A stretch of 64,000 nucleotides of DNA from Actinomadura livida. Lineage in GTDB: Bacteria > Actinomycetota > Actinomycetes > Streptosporangiales > Streptosporangiaceae. The notes under the pieces are model-generated. The model was not told the DNA's origin, did no database searches, and was given only the letters and a program-made list of their open reading frames with translations. The position numbers were made by a program, and so were the translations under genes. The DNA lies in the NCBI RefSeq assembly GCF_014648675.1, contig NZ_BMRO01000013.1, positions 62,001 through 126,000 of the forward strand, given 5' to 3'. The first letter of the stretch is position 1. Each line of letters starts with the position of its first letter. Below, piece after piece: positions 35,789 to 46,328 of the stretch.

Positions 35789-36695
35789 CCGTGCGGGGCG
35801 GGTTTTCGTGGAGTCGCCCGGCTTGTTTCGGTCCGCCGCCGGGGCGGACGGCCAATGCCAGGTGGTTCCGGTTACGGCCCCGAATCGCCGCGGGATGTGT
35901 CTCTTCCCGGACGTGCCCTCCGCTTTGAGATGTGCATCCGGAACCCGTTGGCCTTCGGGCCGGGGTCCCGGCCGCATAGTGCTGAGAGTTACTCCCGGAT
36001 GGGATCGGGTCTCACCAGGAAGGGGCCTTTAGTTCTCGTGCTCCTCGGGGCCCGAGCGGGCCGCCGCAGGCCGGAGCCGGGCTTGGCGCAGGCGGGAAGA
36101 TGCCCGGTACGGTGGCGGGATTGTGCGGCAATCTCCCGTTTTTGGGGATGGGAGACTCCGGGCGGCTTCCGGCCGTGGCCCGCAGATGGGGACTTCCCCT
36201 CGCGATGGCGGCCGCAACTGATTTTCGCCTCCGGCCGGTCAGTGGTTATCCGTCCACATAGGCCGGTGAGGGCGTTGATCACCGGCCGTCCCGGGGAGCG
36301 GAGGCACCCGCGCATATCGACGTCGGCGTGGTTAGTGTCGTTACGTCAGGTTTAATCGGGGAAGACCGTGCGGGGGTGCAGGGCCTGTTAAGGTCGGCGA
36401 CAGGGCCTTTTGCGCCGGTCCGCACTCCTCGGCCGGCGGGCACGTCCGAATGCCGGAAGGCTCGCAAACCAGGGCCAATGCGCGACCACCCTCCCAGGTC
36501 AGCGAGGTGCGCCGCGGCTGCGGCCCCGCCCGAAAACCGCATCGGAGCTCCCCGCGGCGCGAAAAAAATCACGCCGCCCCGTCGGCGTGCCCTGCCGCCG
36601 CGCCCCGGACGTACGGAAACATGAGGCGCCGATTACGCCCGGTCACGTGCAACGGGACTTCCCGCGGAGTACCGGTTCAAGGGCGCGGCCCTGAA
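35789..36695. other. Long non-coding region upstream of lsr2
   Basis: About 900 bases separate the RDD terminator from the lsr2 promoter. Open frames here are low-complexity and lack ribosome-binding sites or family motifs. TTTAAT near 36350 could be a second -10, and a run of seven A lies near 36562. It may hold regulatory DNA for lsr2 or an unrecognised small RNA. Confidence 0.5.
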
Positions 36696-36724
36696 TTGTC
36701 ATCAGTCGACTTCTCGGATATCTT
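36696..36724 (+). promoter_or_regulatory. Candidate lsr2 promoter
   Basis: TTGTCA (36696-36701) and TATCTT (36719-36724) are 17 bases apart, giving a leader of about 38 bases with AAAGGG before the ATG. Confidence 0.6.
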
Positions 36725-36768
36725 TGGCGACCGAATGAAGTTTGCTCAAGCCGAAAGGGTCTGTCCCC

Positions 36769-37092
36769 ATGGCACAGAAGGTTCAGGTGCTTCTCGTCGA
36801 CGACCTCGACGGTGGCGAGGCGGACGAGACCGTAGCGTTCTCGATCGACGGCGCCTCCTACGAGATCGACCTGAGTGACGCCAACGCGGCGAAGCTGCGG
36901 GATTCTCTTCGGCCGTTCGTGGAGAAGTCACGCAAGGCGGGAAGTTCCACGCGCAAGCGCCGGCAGCGCGGTGCGTCCAGCCGCGAGCGCAGTGCCGAGA
37001 TCCGCGCCTGGGCCAAGAACAATGGCATCAAGGTCAATGAGCGCGGCAGGATCCCGGCCCATGTGATCGAGCAGTACGAGGCGGCCAACTGA
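36769..37092 (+). CDS. lsr2: Nucleoid-associated protein Lsr2
   Basis: Lsr2 is the actinobacterial H-NS-like silencer that bridges AT-rich DNA. The 107 residues comprise an N-terminal oligomerisation domain (QKVQVLLVDDLDGGEADETV, then a beta hairpin and helix to about 55), a basic linker, and a C-terminal DNA-binding domain (SAEIRAWAKNNGIKVNERGR) whose RGR inserts into the minor groove. The ATG at 36769 fits the family start. A terminator follows, so it is monocistronic. Confidence 0.96.
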   Translation: MAQKVQVLLVDDLDGGEADETVAFSIDGASYEIDLSDANAAKLRDSLRPFVEKSRKAGSSTRKRRQRGASSRERSAEIRAWAKNNGIKVNERGRIPAHVIEQYEAAN

Positions 37093-37108
37093 CCCGGTTC
37101 AACAGCCG

Positions 37109-37141
37109 ACGGCCCGTCTTCGTTCACGCGAGGCGGGCCGT
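37109..37141 (+). terminator. Terminator after lsr2
   Basis: An 11-bp stem (37109-37119 with 37131-37141, one G-U pair) with an 11-base loop starts 17 bases after lsr2. Confidence 0.75.
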
Positions 37142-37185
37142 TCGCTTCCGACGGCCGTTAGCGTCCGCCGGCGGCCCTTCTCCGT

Positions 37186-37222
37186 CCGGCCGTTCCCCTT
37201 CCGGCCGTTCCCCTTCCGGCCG
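37186..37222 (+). repeat. 15-bp tandem repeat, 2.5 copies
   Basis: CCGGCCGTTCCCCTT occurs at 37186-37200 and 37201-37215 and begins again at 37216. It lies in the 564-base lsr2-clpC gap, which holds no supported gene. Confidence 0.7.
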
Positions 37223-37341
37223 GGCGCGGACTTCGGCCCGGCCGAGTTCTCTCGGGCACCGAGTCGCCTGACGCATGTTCATCGCGGCTTCGCGTTGCCC
37301 GGAGTCCGTCCCGAGGGGCCGCCGGTTCGCCTCCGTCCTCC

Positions 37342-37355
37342 GTTCGCTTTCGGCG
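37342..37355 (+). promoter_or_regulatory. ClgR-like box 1
   Basis: GTTCGC-TTTCG-GCG matches the ClgR activator pattern GTTCGC-N5-GCG described for Streptomyces clp genes, as I recall it. Confidence 0.55.
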
Positions 37356-37368
37356 TAGCGGATGGACG

Positions 37369-37382
37369 GTTCGCGATCGGCG
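37369..37382 (+). promoter_or_regulatory. ClgR-like box 2
   Basis: GTTCGC-GATCG-GCG is a second exact match to GTTCGC-N5-GCG, 27 bases after the first. Confidence 0.5.
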
Positions 37383-37469
37383 CCGCGCGGTAAACAGGGC
37401 GCGCGGGTGGAACACCACCCCCATTCGGCACTCTCGGCCCGCGCCTTGGCCTACCTGCGAAAAGCCCCC

Positions 37470-37483
37470 GTTCGCTTGGGGCG
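37470..37483 (+). promoter_or_regulatory. ClgR-like box 3
   Basis: GTTCGC-TTGGG-GCG is a third match; its flank GTAGCGG is shared with box 1. It lies about 65 bases upstream of the likely clpC transcription start. Confidence 0.55.
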
Positions 37484-37513
37484 TAGCGGGAACATGACGC
37501 ACCGATGCGGTAG

Positions 37514-37541
37514 TTGGATGAGACTGAACAGCGCATAGCTG
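37514..37541 (+). promoter_or_regulatory. Possible clpC promoter
   Basis: TTGGAT (37514-37519) and TAGCTG (37536-37541) are 16 bases apart. The weak hexamers fit an activator-dependent promoter. Confidence 0.3.
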
Positions 37542-37656
37542 GGGAACGTCTCCTGGTGGGAGTGCACCGGGTGGCCTCCTCGGGGCGGGCTAGCATGCGG
37601 AAGGACAGTTCCGGACGTTCCGGACTCTGCCCAACCGCTCTGTGAGGAGCGACGAG

Positions 37657-40194
<2,538 letters not shown>

Positions 40195-40206
40195 CGTCCG
40201 CAGCAG

Positions 40207-40242
40207 AAGGGCCCGCACCGGTACCCACCGGCGCGGGCCCTT
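40207..40242 (+). terminator. Terminator after clpC
   Basis: AAGGGCCCGC (40207-40216) pairs with GCGGGCCCTT (40233-40242); inside it CCGGT pairs with ACCGG after a one-base mismatch. It starts 12 bases after the stop. Confidence 0.8.
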
Positions 40243-40277
40243 CCGCATGCCGCCAGGCGGGGACAACGCGGCGCAGC

Positions 40278-40303
40278 CGGTGGAGCCCGACCGGGCTCCA
40301 CCG
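40278..40303. terminator. Second hairpin downstream of clpC
   Basis: A perfect 11-bp stem (40278-40288 with 40293-40303) with a four-base loop lies five bases before the DnaA box. It may be a reserve terminator or an operator. Confidence 0.5.
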
Positions 40304-40307
40304 CGAC

Positions 40308-40316
40308 TTATCCACA
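40308..40316 (+). promoter_or_regulatory. Perfect DnaA box
   Basis: TTATCCACA followed by ACCT, a 13-base match to the copy at 11327. It lies upstream of the HTH-nucleotidyltransferase-like gene. Confidence 0.5.
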
Positions 40317-40356
40317 ACCTGTGATGACGCCGGGATCCGTCGTACCCGCCCCATAG

Positions 40357-40378
40357 CATTCGAACATGCGATCGAATG
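40357..40378. promoter_or_regulatory. Palindrome over the start of the next gene
   Basis: CATTCGA (40357-40363) and TCGAATG (40372-40378) are inverted around eight bases that contain the ATG at 40366. TAGCAT (40354-40359), a possible -10, overlaps the left arm. Binding here would block transcription, so autoregulation is plausible. Confidence 0.45.
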
Positions 40379-41043
40379 CAATCGGTTCGGCGGCCGGGCC
40401 CACGAGAAGCCGCGTCCGCGCCACGACGGGAGCAGAGAAGGTGACCGAGGCATTCCTGCGGGACGTACGAGCCCGCGCCCCCGCCCGCCTCCCGATCTTC
40501 CGCTCGAACCTGCAAGGCGAACTCCTCGCACGCCTCCTCCTCGGCCCGGAGCGCGAGATGTCGATGCTCGACCTGGCCGTGATGCTCCGAGTCGACCTCG
40601 CATCAGTGATGCGCGAGGTGGAACGGCTGGCCCGCGCAGACCTCCTCACCTTCCGCCGCACCCTTGCCGGCCGCCTGGTCGCTCGGAACACCGAAAGCCC
40701 CCTGTACGAACCCCTGACCCGCCTCCTGATGCTGACGTTCGGCCCAGCGGCCGTGGTGGCGGAAGAGTTCGGCCGCCTGCCCTCCCTGAGCGCCATATAC
40801 CTGTTCGGCCCCTGGGCGGCGCGCTACGAAGGCGCCCCAAGCGACCAGCCCACAGACGTCGAAGTACTGGTCATCGGCAACGTCACCAGCACCGTCGCCC
40901 ACGACGCCGCCCAAGAGGCCGCCGCCCGCCTGGGCCTCCCCGTCCACCCGGTAGTCCGTACACAGACCCAATGGCAAGACGACACGGACCCCTTCCTCCG
41001 AGAAATCCGAGCCGGCCCCCTAACCAAACTCCACCCCTCATAA
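40366..41043 (+). CDS. HTH protein with degenerate nucleotidyltransferase-like domain
   Basis: The 225-residue protein has a winged-helix-like N-terminal half (FRSNLQGELLARLLLGPERE, MSMLDLAVMLRVDLASVMRE) and a C-terminal half resembling minimal nucleotidyltransferases: AIYLFGPWAARYEG stands for the GS-x-ARG motif and DVEVLVIG for the metal DxD strand. Gly-Ser is replaced by Gly-Pro and the second acid by Glu, so activity is doubtful. No HEPN toxin partner is adjacent. Starts at 40366 (leaderless) or 40441 (GTG with GGGAG) are both possible. Confidence 0.75.
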   Translation: MRSNAIGSAAGPTRSRVRATTGAEKVTEAFLRDVRARAPARLPIFRSNLQGELLARLLLGPEREMSMLDLAVMLRVDLASVMREVERLARADLLTFRRTLAGRLVARNTESPLYEPLTRLLMLTFGPAAVVAEEFGRLPSLSAIYLFGPWAARYEGAPSDQPTDVEVLVIGNVTSTVAHDAAQEAAARLGLPVHPVVRTQTQWQDDTDPFLREIRAGPLTKLHPS

Positions 41044-41164
41044 CCACCCCCGCGCCGCTGCCCCGCACAAATCCGCGCAAGTGCTCCACGCGGTGCTTGC
41101 CGGTCCCGTGCGCACTAGTTCCAGGGCAGCCCGAGGCCCGCGACCGGGACAGATCCCGGCTGGG

Positions 41165-42133
41165 TCAGGACAACCAGCTTTCGATTTCCCGGTGGAGGCG
41201 CGCCTTGGTTTCGGTGGGGGCGAAGGAGGCTTCGACGCCGGCGTGGGCCAGGTCGGCAAGGGTCGGGTCGTCGTAGCCGAAGGTGTCTCGTACGCGGGCG
41301 TACTCGGTGGCCAGGGGGGTGTTGATCAGGGCGGGGATGTCGGTGTTGAGGGTCACGACCAGGCCCGCCTCGCGGAGGCGGGGGAGGGGGTGGTCGTCGA
41401 GGGAGGCGGCGAAGCCGAGGGCGACGTTCGAGGAGGGGCAGACCTCAAGCGGGACCGCGCGTTCGCGGACTTCGGCCACGAGGTCCGGGTCGTCCAGGAC
41501 GCGGATGCCGTGGCCTAGTCGTTCGGTGCGGCCGGGGCCGAGCGCCTGCCGGATGCTGGCGGGTCCTTCGCCCTCGCCCGCGTGGTGGACGACGTGCAGG
41601 CCCGCGTCCCGCGCGGCGGCGAACACGTCATCGAACGGGTCGCCGGAGTGGGCCTCGTCGCCCGCCAGGCCGACCGCGACCACACCGTCATGGCGGCGCG
41701 CGAGATCGAGCGTCCGCCAGGCGCGTTCCACGGAGCGGCGGCGGGAGTGGTCGAGGATAAGGCGGCACTCGATGCCGAATGCCTCCTGCCCGGCCTCCAG
41801 ACCCTCCAGGACGGCCGCGAGCGGCATGCCGAGGTCGCCGAGGCGCTCACCGTGGCCGGCCGCCGTGAAGGAGACCTCGGCGTAGCGGGTGCCCTGCGCG
41901 GCCTCGTCCTCGCAGAACTCGTAGGCGACCCTGCGGAAGTCGGCGGGACGGCGCAGGCACGCGCGGACGAGGTCGTTCTGCGCGAAGAACTCTGCGAAGC
42001 TTCCGAAACGCACGCCGTCCTCCGGAACCGTCACGCCGTTGGCGGCGCCGATCTCGCGAAGCGTGCCCCACCGCACCGTGCTCTCGAGATGAACGTGCAG
42101 ATGGACTTTGGGGAGGCTTATCAAGTCACGCAC
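41165..42133 (-). CDS. Adenosine-deaminase-family amidohydrolase
   Basis: The 322-residue TIM-barrel protein keeps the zinc ligands HVH (near residue 13), HHAGE and LGHG, and the catalytic glutamate in GLAGDE. The usual STDDP motif reads NTDIP, losing the second aspartate, and HLDG reads HLES. Those residues contact the purine in true adenosine deaminases, so the substrate may differ (adenine, aminodeoxyfutalosine or other). The start is a GTG with a weak ribosome-binding site. It is not in an operon with purine genes. Confidence 0.85.
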   Translation of the reverse strand: MRDLISLPKVHLHVHLESTVRWGTLREIGAANGVTVPEDGVRFGSFAEFFAQNDLVRACLRRPADFRRVAYEFCEDEAAQGTRYAEVSFTAAGHGERLGDLGMPLAAVLEGLEAGQEAFGIECRLILDHSRRRSVERAWRTLDLARRHDGVVAVGLAGDEAHSGDPFDDVFAAARDAGLHVVHHAGEGEGPASIRQALGPGRTERLGHGIRVLDDPDLVAEVRERAVPLEVCPSSNVALGFAASLDDHPLPRLREAGLVVTLNTDIPALINTPLATEYARVRDTFGYDDPTLADLAHAGVEASFAPTETKARLHREIESWLS

Positions 42134-42223
42134 GCCCGCACGCTACGACCCCACCACCCCACGCCACCAGCCATTTATCACTCCCCACGTGGCCGCCGGA
42201 TCGCGGCCTCGGGTGGGGGTTGG

Positions 42224-43741
42224 TCAGGATTGGCAGGTTGGGTTGGTCGGGGGGAGGGTGCCGGTGGTCAGGTAGGTGTTGACCTTGGTGTCCACGCAGG
42301 CGTTGCCGTATTCGCCGTAGATGCCGTGGGCGGTGGTGTTGCGCAGGGTGAGTAGGCGGGAGCCGGTCATTGCCCGGTGCATGGCCTTGCTGCCCTCGTA
42401 TGTGGTGGCAGGGTCGCCGGTGGCGGACACGATCAGAGCGGGGGTGGGGTTGGCGATGTGCGTGGGACGCTCTCGCGGGAGGTTGGGCCAGAAGGCGCAC
42501 GGCCAGATGTTGTTCTTGAGGGGGCCGAAGAGGGGGTGGCGGGCTCGGCTGCGCTGGATGTCGTTCCAGTAGGTGTCGGGGTCGCGTGGTGCGGCGCGGT
42601 CGCCGCAGGCGATCGCGGCGGTCGGGCTGGCGAGGGAAGAGCCTGCGCTTGTCAGGACGAATCTGAGGAGTCCGTCGAGTTCGGGGCCGGGCTCGGCTGG
42701 GCGGCGGTGCGCGGCCTCGTTCAAGGTCTGGACGATGGAGGCGAACCCCGCGCGAGCGGCGGGGCGGTCGTCGCCGGGGCCGATGGAGAGGAGGTAGGGG
42801 ACCGTTTGGTCGTCCACCTCGTAGGGCCCGATGCGGAGCGGGTGGTTCTCCGCGGCGGTGACGATCGCGTTCACGGTGGCGAGCACTCGGGTGGGGGTGG
42901 CGCCGAGGCCGTAGGCGCCGTGACGTTCGGCGGCCCAGGCCGCCCAGCCGCGCAGGGCGCGTTCCGTCTCGTCTTCGGTGCCCTGCAAGGCCCGGGGGCC
43001 CCATTTGTCCGGGTCGCCTGCGCTGTCCAGGACGACGCGGTCGGTGCGGCCGGGGAACATCTGGGTGTAGACCGCGCCCAGGTAGGCGCCGTAGGAGTAG
43101 CCGAGGAAGGAGATGCGGCGCTCGCCGAGGACGCGGCGCACGAGGTCGATGTCGCGGGCCGTGTCGCGCGTGTTGGCGTACGGGAGCACGTCGGAGTGGC
43201 GCTGGGCGCAGCGTTCGGCCAGGTCGCGCTGCACCGCCACCTGGTGATCGAACCGGGTGCGGGTCGGGCCGGCCGAGCGGAGGAACATGCCGCTGGGCCA
43301 GCCGCAGTCGAGCGGTGTGCTGCGTCCGACGAAGCGCGGGTCCAGGCCGACGAGGTCGTAACGGGTGGCGACGTCCTTCATGGCCGTGCGCACCTGCAGG
43401 GGCATGCCCAGCGTGGGTTCGCCGGGGCCGCCGTTGTTGAGGACCATGGTGCCGATGCGGTGGGCGCGGTCAGTGGCAGGCAGGCGGGACAGCGCGAGCT
43501 TGATGGTGCGGCCGCCCGGCCTGGAGTGGTCGAGCGGCACGGTGAGCTCCGCGCACCGTGCGCCCGCCCGGTCGAGATCTTTGCCGGCGCTGTCGTCGGG
43601 GCCTTGGGCGCAGGGCTTCCAGTTCAGCCTCTGCGGCGGGACGCCATCGGCTTCGGCGAGGGGCGCGACGGCGGCGGACAGAGCGAGCAGGGCCACGACC
43701 GGGGTCAGGCGTCCGCAGGTTCTCGCAGTAATCGATTTCAT
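42224..43741 (-). CDS. Secreted alpha/beta hydrolase, TAP-family peptidase
   Basis: This 505-residue exported hydrolase resembles Streptomyces tripeptidyl aminopeptidases. The ATG at 43741 opens a signal peptide (MKSITARTCGRLTPVVALLA). The nucleophile serine is in GYSYGAYLG, the aspartate in SATGDPATTYEG, and the histidine in NTTAHGIYGEYGN, within a C-terminal TAP-like domain. Upstream in-frame codons add unrelated residues and are rejected. It diverges from a sensor kinase gene, with a palindrome between them. Confidence 0.9.
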   Translation of the reverse strand: MKSITARTCGRLTPVVALLALSAAVAPLAEADGVPPQRLNWKPCAQGPDDSAGKDLDRAGARCAELTVPLDHSRPGGRTIKLALSRLPATDRAHRIGTMVLNNGGPGEPTLGMPLQVRTAMKDVATRYDLVGLDPRFVGRSTPLDCGWPSGMFLRSAGPTRTRFDHQVAVQRDLAERCAQRHSDVLPYANTRDTARDIDLVRRVLGERRISFLGYSYGAYLGAVYTQMFPGRTDRVVLDSAGDPDKWGPRALQGTEDETERALRGWAAWAAERHGAYGLGATPTRVLATVNAIVTAAENHPLRIGPYEVDDQTVPYLLSIGPGDDRPAARAGFASIVQTLNEAAHRRPAEPGPELDGLLRFVLTSAGSSLASPTAAIACGDRAAPRDPDTYWNDIQRSRARHPLFGPLKNNIWPCAFWPNLPRERPTHIANPTPALIVSATGDPATTYEGSKAMHRAMTGSRLLTLRNTTAHGIYGEYGNACVDTKVNTYLTTGTLPPTNPTCQS

Positions 43742-43801
43742 GAGCGAGGACGCTAATTCGGCCGGACATCCGTCACGATACGGCTGGGGGCACGCGTCCT
43801 G

Positions 43802-43817
43802 GTACAGCCTGCTGTAC
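43802..43817. promoter_or_regulatory. Palindrome in the divergent kinase/peptidase promoter
   Basis: GTACAG-CCTG-CTGTAC is a perfect 16-base inverted repeat in the 136-base gap between the peptidase and kinase genes. The adjacent response regulator is a possible binder. Confidence 0.45.
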
Positions 43818-43877
43818 TGCCCGACCGAGACCCGATAGCGGACAATCATCTCCATGCCGGCGCGCCGGGAGGTGCAC

Positions 43878-45011
43878 ATGCGTAATCGGGTAGTTGGTGG
43901 CTCGGGTTATTTGTTGGGCGCGTTGGTTACGGCTTTGGTGACGGTGGTCGTGTTGCCGGGGCTGATTGTGCCGTCGGTGGCGCGTGGGTGGGCGGGGTGG
44001 CATCTGCGGCGGGCCGGGAGGCTGCTCGGCGTTCCGGTCGGCGGGCGGGGGCGCGGGTGGAGGGATCTCGCCTGGGCGCTCGCGCACGTCGCCGTCGGGT
44101 TTCCGCTTGGGCTGGCCGCCCTGATTTGCCTGGGCAACATTCTGGTCGCCGCGGTGGCGTTGTCGTCGTGGTGGGCGTTTCCAGTCGAGGCGCGTCCTAC
44201 GTTGTTCTCGGTCTTCGATGTTCGAGTGGACGATTGGGCGACTGCGCTGCTCGGGGGAGTCGTGCAGATCGCCGTCCTCGGTGCGGTGGCCTGGTGGGTG
44301 CTTCCGGTGCTGGCGCGAGCCCATGCGCGCATGTGCCTGGCGGTGCTCGCGCAGTCGGACAGCGAGCGGCGGCTCACCGAGCGGGTCGACGTCCTGACCA
44401 AGAGCCGGGTGGGCGTCGTCGACGCCCATGGTGCCGAGCTCCAGCGCATCGAACGCGATCTGCATGACGGGACGCAGGCGCGACTCGTGTCGATCGCCAT
44501 GCAGCTGGGCATCGCCCGGGAGTCGCTGGCCGACGACCCGGAGACGGTGGCGACGCTGATCGAGCAGGCGCATGAGACGGCGGAGGAGGCGATGGCCGAG
44601 CTCCGGACGGTGCTGCAGACGATCTATCCGCCGATCCTCGCCGACCGCGGGCTCGGCGGGGCGCTGACGGCGCTGGCCGCCCGGTCGAGCGTGCCGGTCC
44701 ACATCGAGCTCGCCGACGTGGGGACGCTTCCGGCGGCTGCGGAGGCGGTGGCCTACTACGTGATCGCCGAGGCGCTGACGAACGTGACCAAGCACGCGGC
44801 CGCGACGCGGGCGTCCCTCCGGGTCGAGCGCGCCGACGACGTGCTGTCCGTCGAGGTCACGGATGACGGCAGGGGCGGCGCGGACGAGGGGCGCGGCACC
44901 GGGATCACCGGGATACGCCGGCGGGTCGCCGCCCTGGACGGCAGCGTCCGCCTCGACAGCCCGCCGGGCGGCCCCACCACGCTCGCCGTCCGGATGCCCT
45001 GCGCACAGTGA
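43878..45011 (+). CDS. Sensor histidine kinase (HisKA_3 type)
   Basis: The 377-residue kinase has two predicted membrane regions, near 8-40 and 70-150, then a dimerisation helix with RIERDLHDGTQARL and phospho-accepting His196. The ATPase domain shows EALTNVTKHA, VTDDGRGG and GTGITGIRRRV. GGGAGG five bases upstream favours the ATG at 43878 over 43854. The regulator gene follows after 16 bases. No extracytoplasmic sensor domain is seen. Confidence 0.92.
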   Translation: MRNRVVGGSGYLLGALVTALVTVVVLPGLIVPSVARGWAGWHLRRAGRLLGVPVGGRGRGWRDLAWALAHVAVGFPLGLAALICLGNILVAAVALSSWWAFPVEARPTLFSVFDVRVDDWATALLGGVVQIAVLGAVAWWVLPVLARAHARMCLAVLAQSDSERRLTERVDVLTKSRVGVVDAHGAELQRIERDLHDGTQARLVSIAMQLGIARESLADDPETVATLIEQAHETAEEAMAELRTVLQTIYPPILADRGLGGALTALAARSSVPVHIELADVGTLPAAAEAVAYYVIAEALTNVTKHAAATRASLRVERADDVLSVEVTDDGRGGADEGRGTGITGIRRRVAALDGSVRLDSPPGGPTTLAVRMPCAQ

Positions 45012-45027
45012 TCGTTCGGGAGGTTCG

Positions 45028-45708
45028 GTGCGGGTCGTGATCGCCGAGGACAACGTCCTGCTGTCCAGCGGCCTGGAGCTGCTGCTGGAGAAGAAGGGCT
45101 GCCAGGTCGTGGCGGTCGTCGGCGACGGGGATGCCTTTCTCGACGCCGTCGCCGAGCACAGCCCCGACATCGCCATCGTGGACGTGCGGTTGCCGCCGTC
45201 CTTTCGCGACGAGGGCATCCACGCCGCGCTGCGGGCCCGCCGCGAGCATGGGGCGCTGCCGATCCTCGTGCTGTCGCAGTACGTCGAGCGCGAGTACGCC
45301 GGCGAGCTCCTCTCCGACGGCCGCGGCGGCATCGGCTACCTCCTCAAGGACCGCATCGGCCGGGTGGCCGAATTCGTCGATGCCCTGCGCCGTGTCGCGT
45401 CCGGCGGCACCGCCATGGATCCCGAGGTCGTCGCCCAGCTCCTCACGCACCGGGCCGGCTCCCCGCTGGAGGCCCTCACGCCCCGCGAGCGGGAGTCGCT
45501 CGCCCTCATGGCGCAGGGGCACGACAACGCCACCATTGCCGAGCGAATGCGGATCTCCGGCAACGCCGTCCACAAGCACATCGGCAACATCTTCGCCAAG
45601 CTCGGCCTGGCACCGGACGACTCCGGCCACCGCCGCGTCCGGGCAGTCCTCGCCTACCTGGACGGCGCACCCCAACCGCCAGGCCCGGGGCCCACAACCT
45701 CGCACTGA
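45028..45708 (+). CDS. LuxR-type response regulator
   Basis: The 226-residue regulator has a receiver domain (RVVIAEDNVLLSSG, phosphorylation site Asp52 in IVDVRLPP) and a LuxR HTH (LTPRERESLALMAQGHDN, ATIAERMRISGNAVHKHIG). CGGGAGG supports the GTG at 45028. It pairs with the upstream kinase. A PadR-ABC operon follows after 89 bases, but has its own operator. Confidence 0.93.
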   Translation: MRVVIAEDNVLLSSGLELLLEKKGCQVVAVVGDGDAFLDAVAEHSPDIAIVDVRLPPSFRDEGIHAALRARREHGALPILVLSQYVEREYAGELLSDGRGGIGYLLKDRIGRVAEFVDALRRVASGGTAMDPEVVAQLLTHRAGSPLEALTPRERESLALMAQGHDNATIAERMRISGNAVHKHIGNIFAKLGLAPDDSGHRRVRAVLAYLDGAPQPPGPGPTTSH

Positions 45709-45760
45709 GCGCACCCACGTCGGCCGTTGCCCGTGGTCAGCGCCACGCCATGGCGAGCTA

Positions 45761-45790
45761 TTCACTCAGTATATGTACTGAGTGTATAGT
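45761..45790 (+). promoter_or_regulatory. Palindromic operator between -35 and -10 of padR
   Basis: TTCACT (45761-45766) and TATAGT (45785-45790) are 18 bases apart. CACTCAGTA (45763-45771) and TACTGAGTG (45776-45784) form a perfect 9-bp inverted repeat filling the spacer. The -10 ends seven bases before the ATG, so padR is probably leaderless and autoregulated. Confidence 0.65.
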
Positions 45791-45797
45791 GCTCGGC

Positions 45798-46328
45798 ATG
45801 GCTACTCCGCTGGTGTTGCTTGCCTTGCTTGCCGAGGGGGCCAAGCACGGGTACGAGTTGAAGCGCGAGCATGACGAGCGGCTGCCCGGGGCCAAGCCGC
45901 TGCCGTACGGGCAGGTCTACTCGACGCTGCAGCGGCTTGAGCGGGACGGGTTCGTGGCCGTCGCCGGAGTCGTGCAGGAGGGTGGGCCCGAGCGCACGGT
46001 CTACGAGCTGACCCCGAAGGGCACCGAGAAGCTGCAGGCGTGGCTCGCCGAGACGGAACCGCCCCTGCCCTACGTCGGGGGCGCCCTGTTCGCCCGGGTG
46101 ATCATGGCGCTGGTGGCCGGCGGCGACGCGCGTGCCGCTTTGGATCGGCAGCGCGCGGCTCACCTGGAGCGGATGCGGGAGCTGACCCGCGCCAAGACCG
46201 CCTCCGACGCGTCCGCCGCCGCGGTGCTGGCCTCGGATTTCGCCCTGTTGCACCTGGACGCCGATCTGCGGTGGATGGAACTGGCCGTGCGCCGCCTGGC
46301 CGACCTGACCGAGGAGATGAACCGATGA
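45798..46328 (+). CDS. PadR-family transcriptional regulator
   Basis: The 176-residue protein has a PadR winged helix (LVLLALLAEGAKHGYELKRE, GQVYSTLQRLERDGFV, ERTVYELTPKG) and a C-terminal helical dimerisation region. PadR proteins often repress neighbouring efflux genes and are released by the transported compound. The stop overlaps the ATPase start by four bases, so all three genes are one operon under the palindromic operator. Confidence 0.93.
   Translation: MATPLVLLALLAEGAKHGYELKREHDERLPGAKPLPYGQVYSTLQRLERDGFVAVAGVVQEGGPERTVYELTPKGTEKLQAWLAETEPPLPYVGGALFARVIMALVAGGDARAALDRQRAAHLERMRELTRAKTASDASAAAVLASDFALLHLDADLRWMELAVRRLADLTEEMNR

Noticed and set aside
35774..36355. Possible 193-residue protein upstream of lsr2
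   Set aside because: Low-complexity Arg/Pro/Gly sequence, no ribosome-binding site, overlaps a terminator arm.
41144..41159. CCGGGA/TCCCGG hairpin as a terminator
   Set aside because: Only six base pairs; too weak to list.
45028..45708. Response regulator as part of the padR operon
   Set aside because: An 89-base gap containing a complete promoter and operator separates them.
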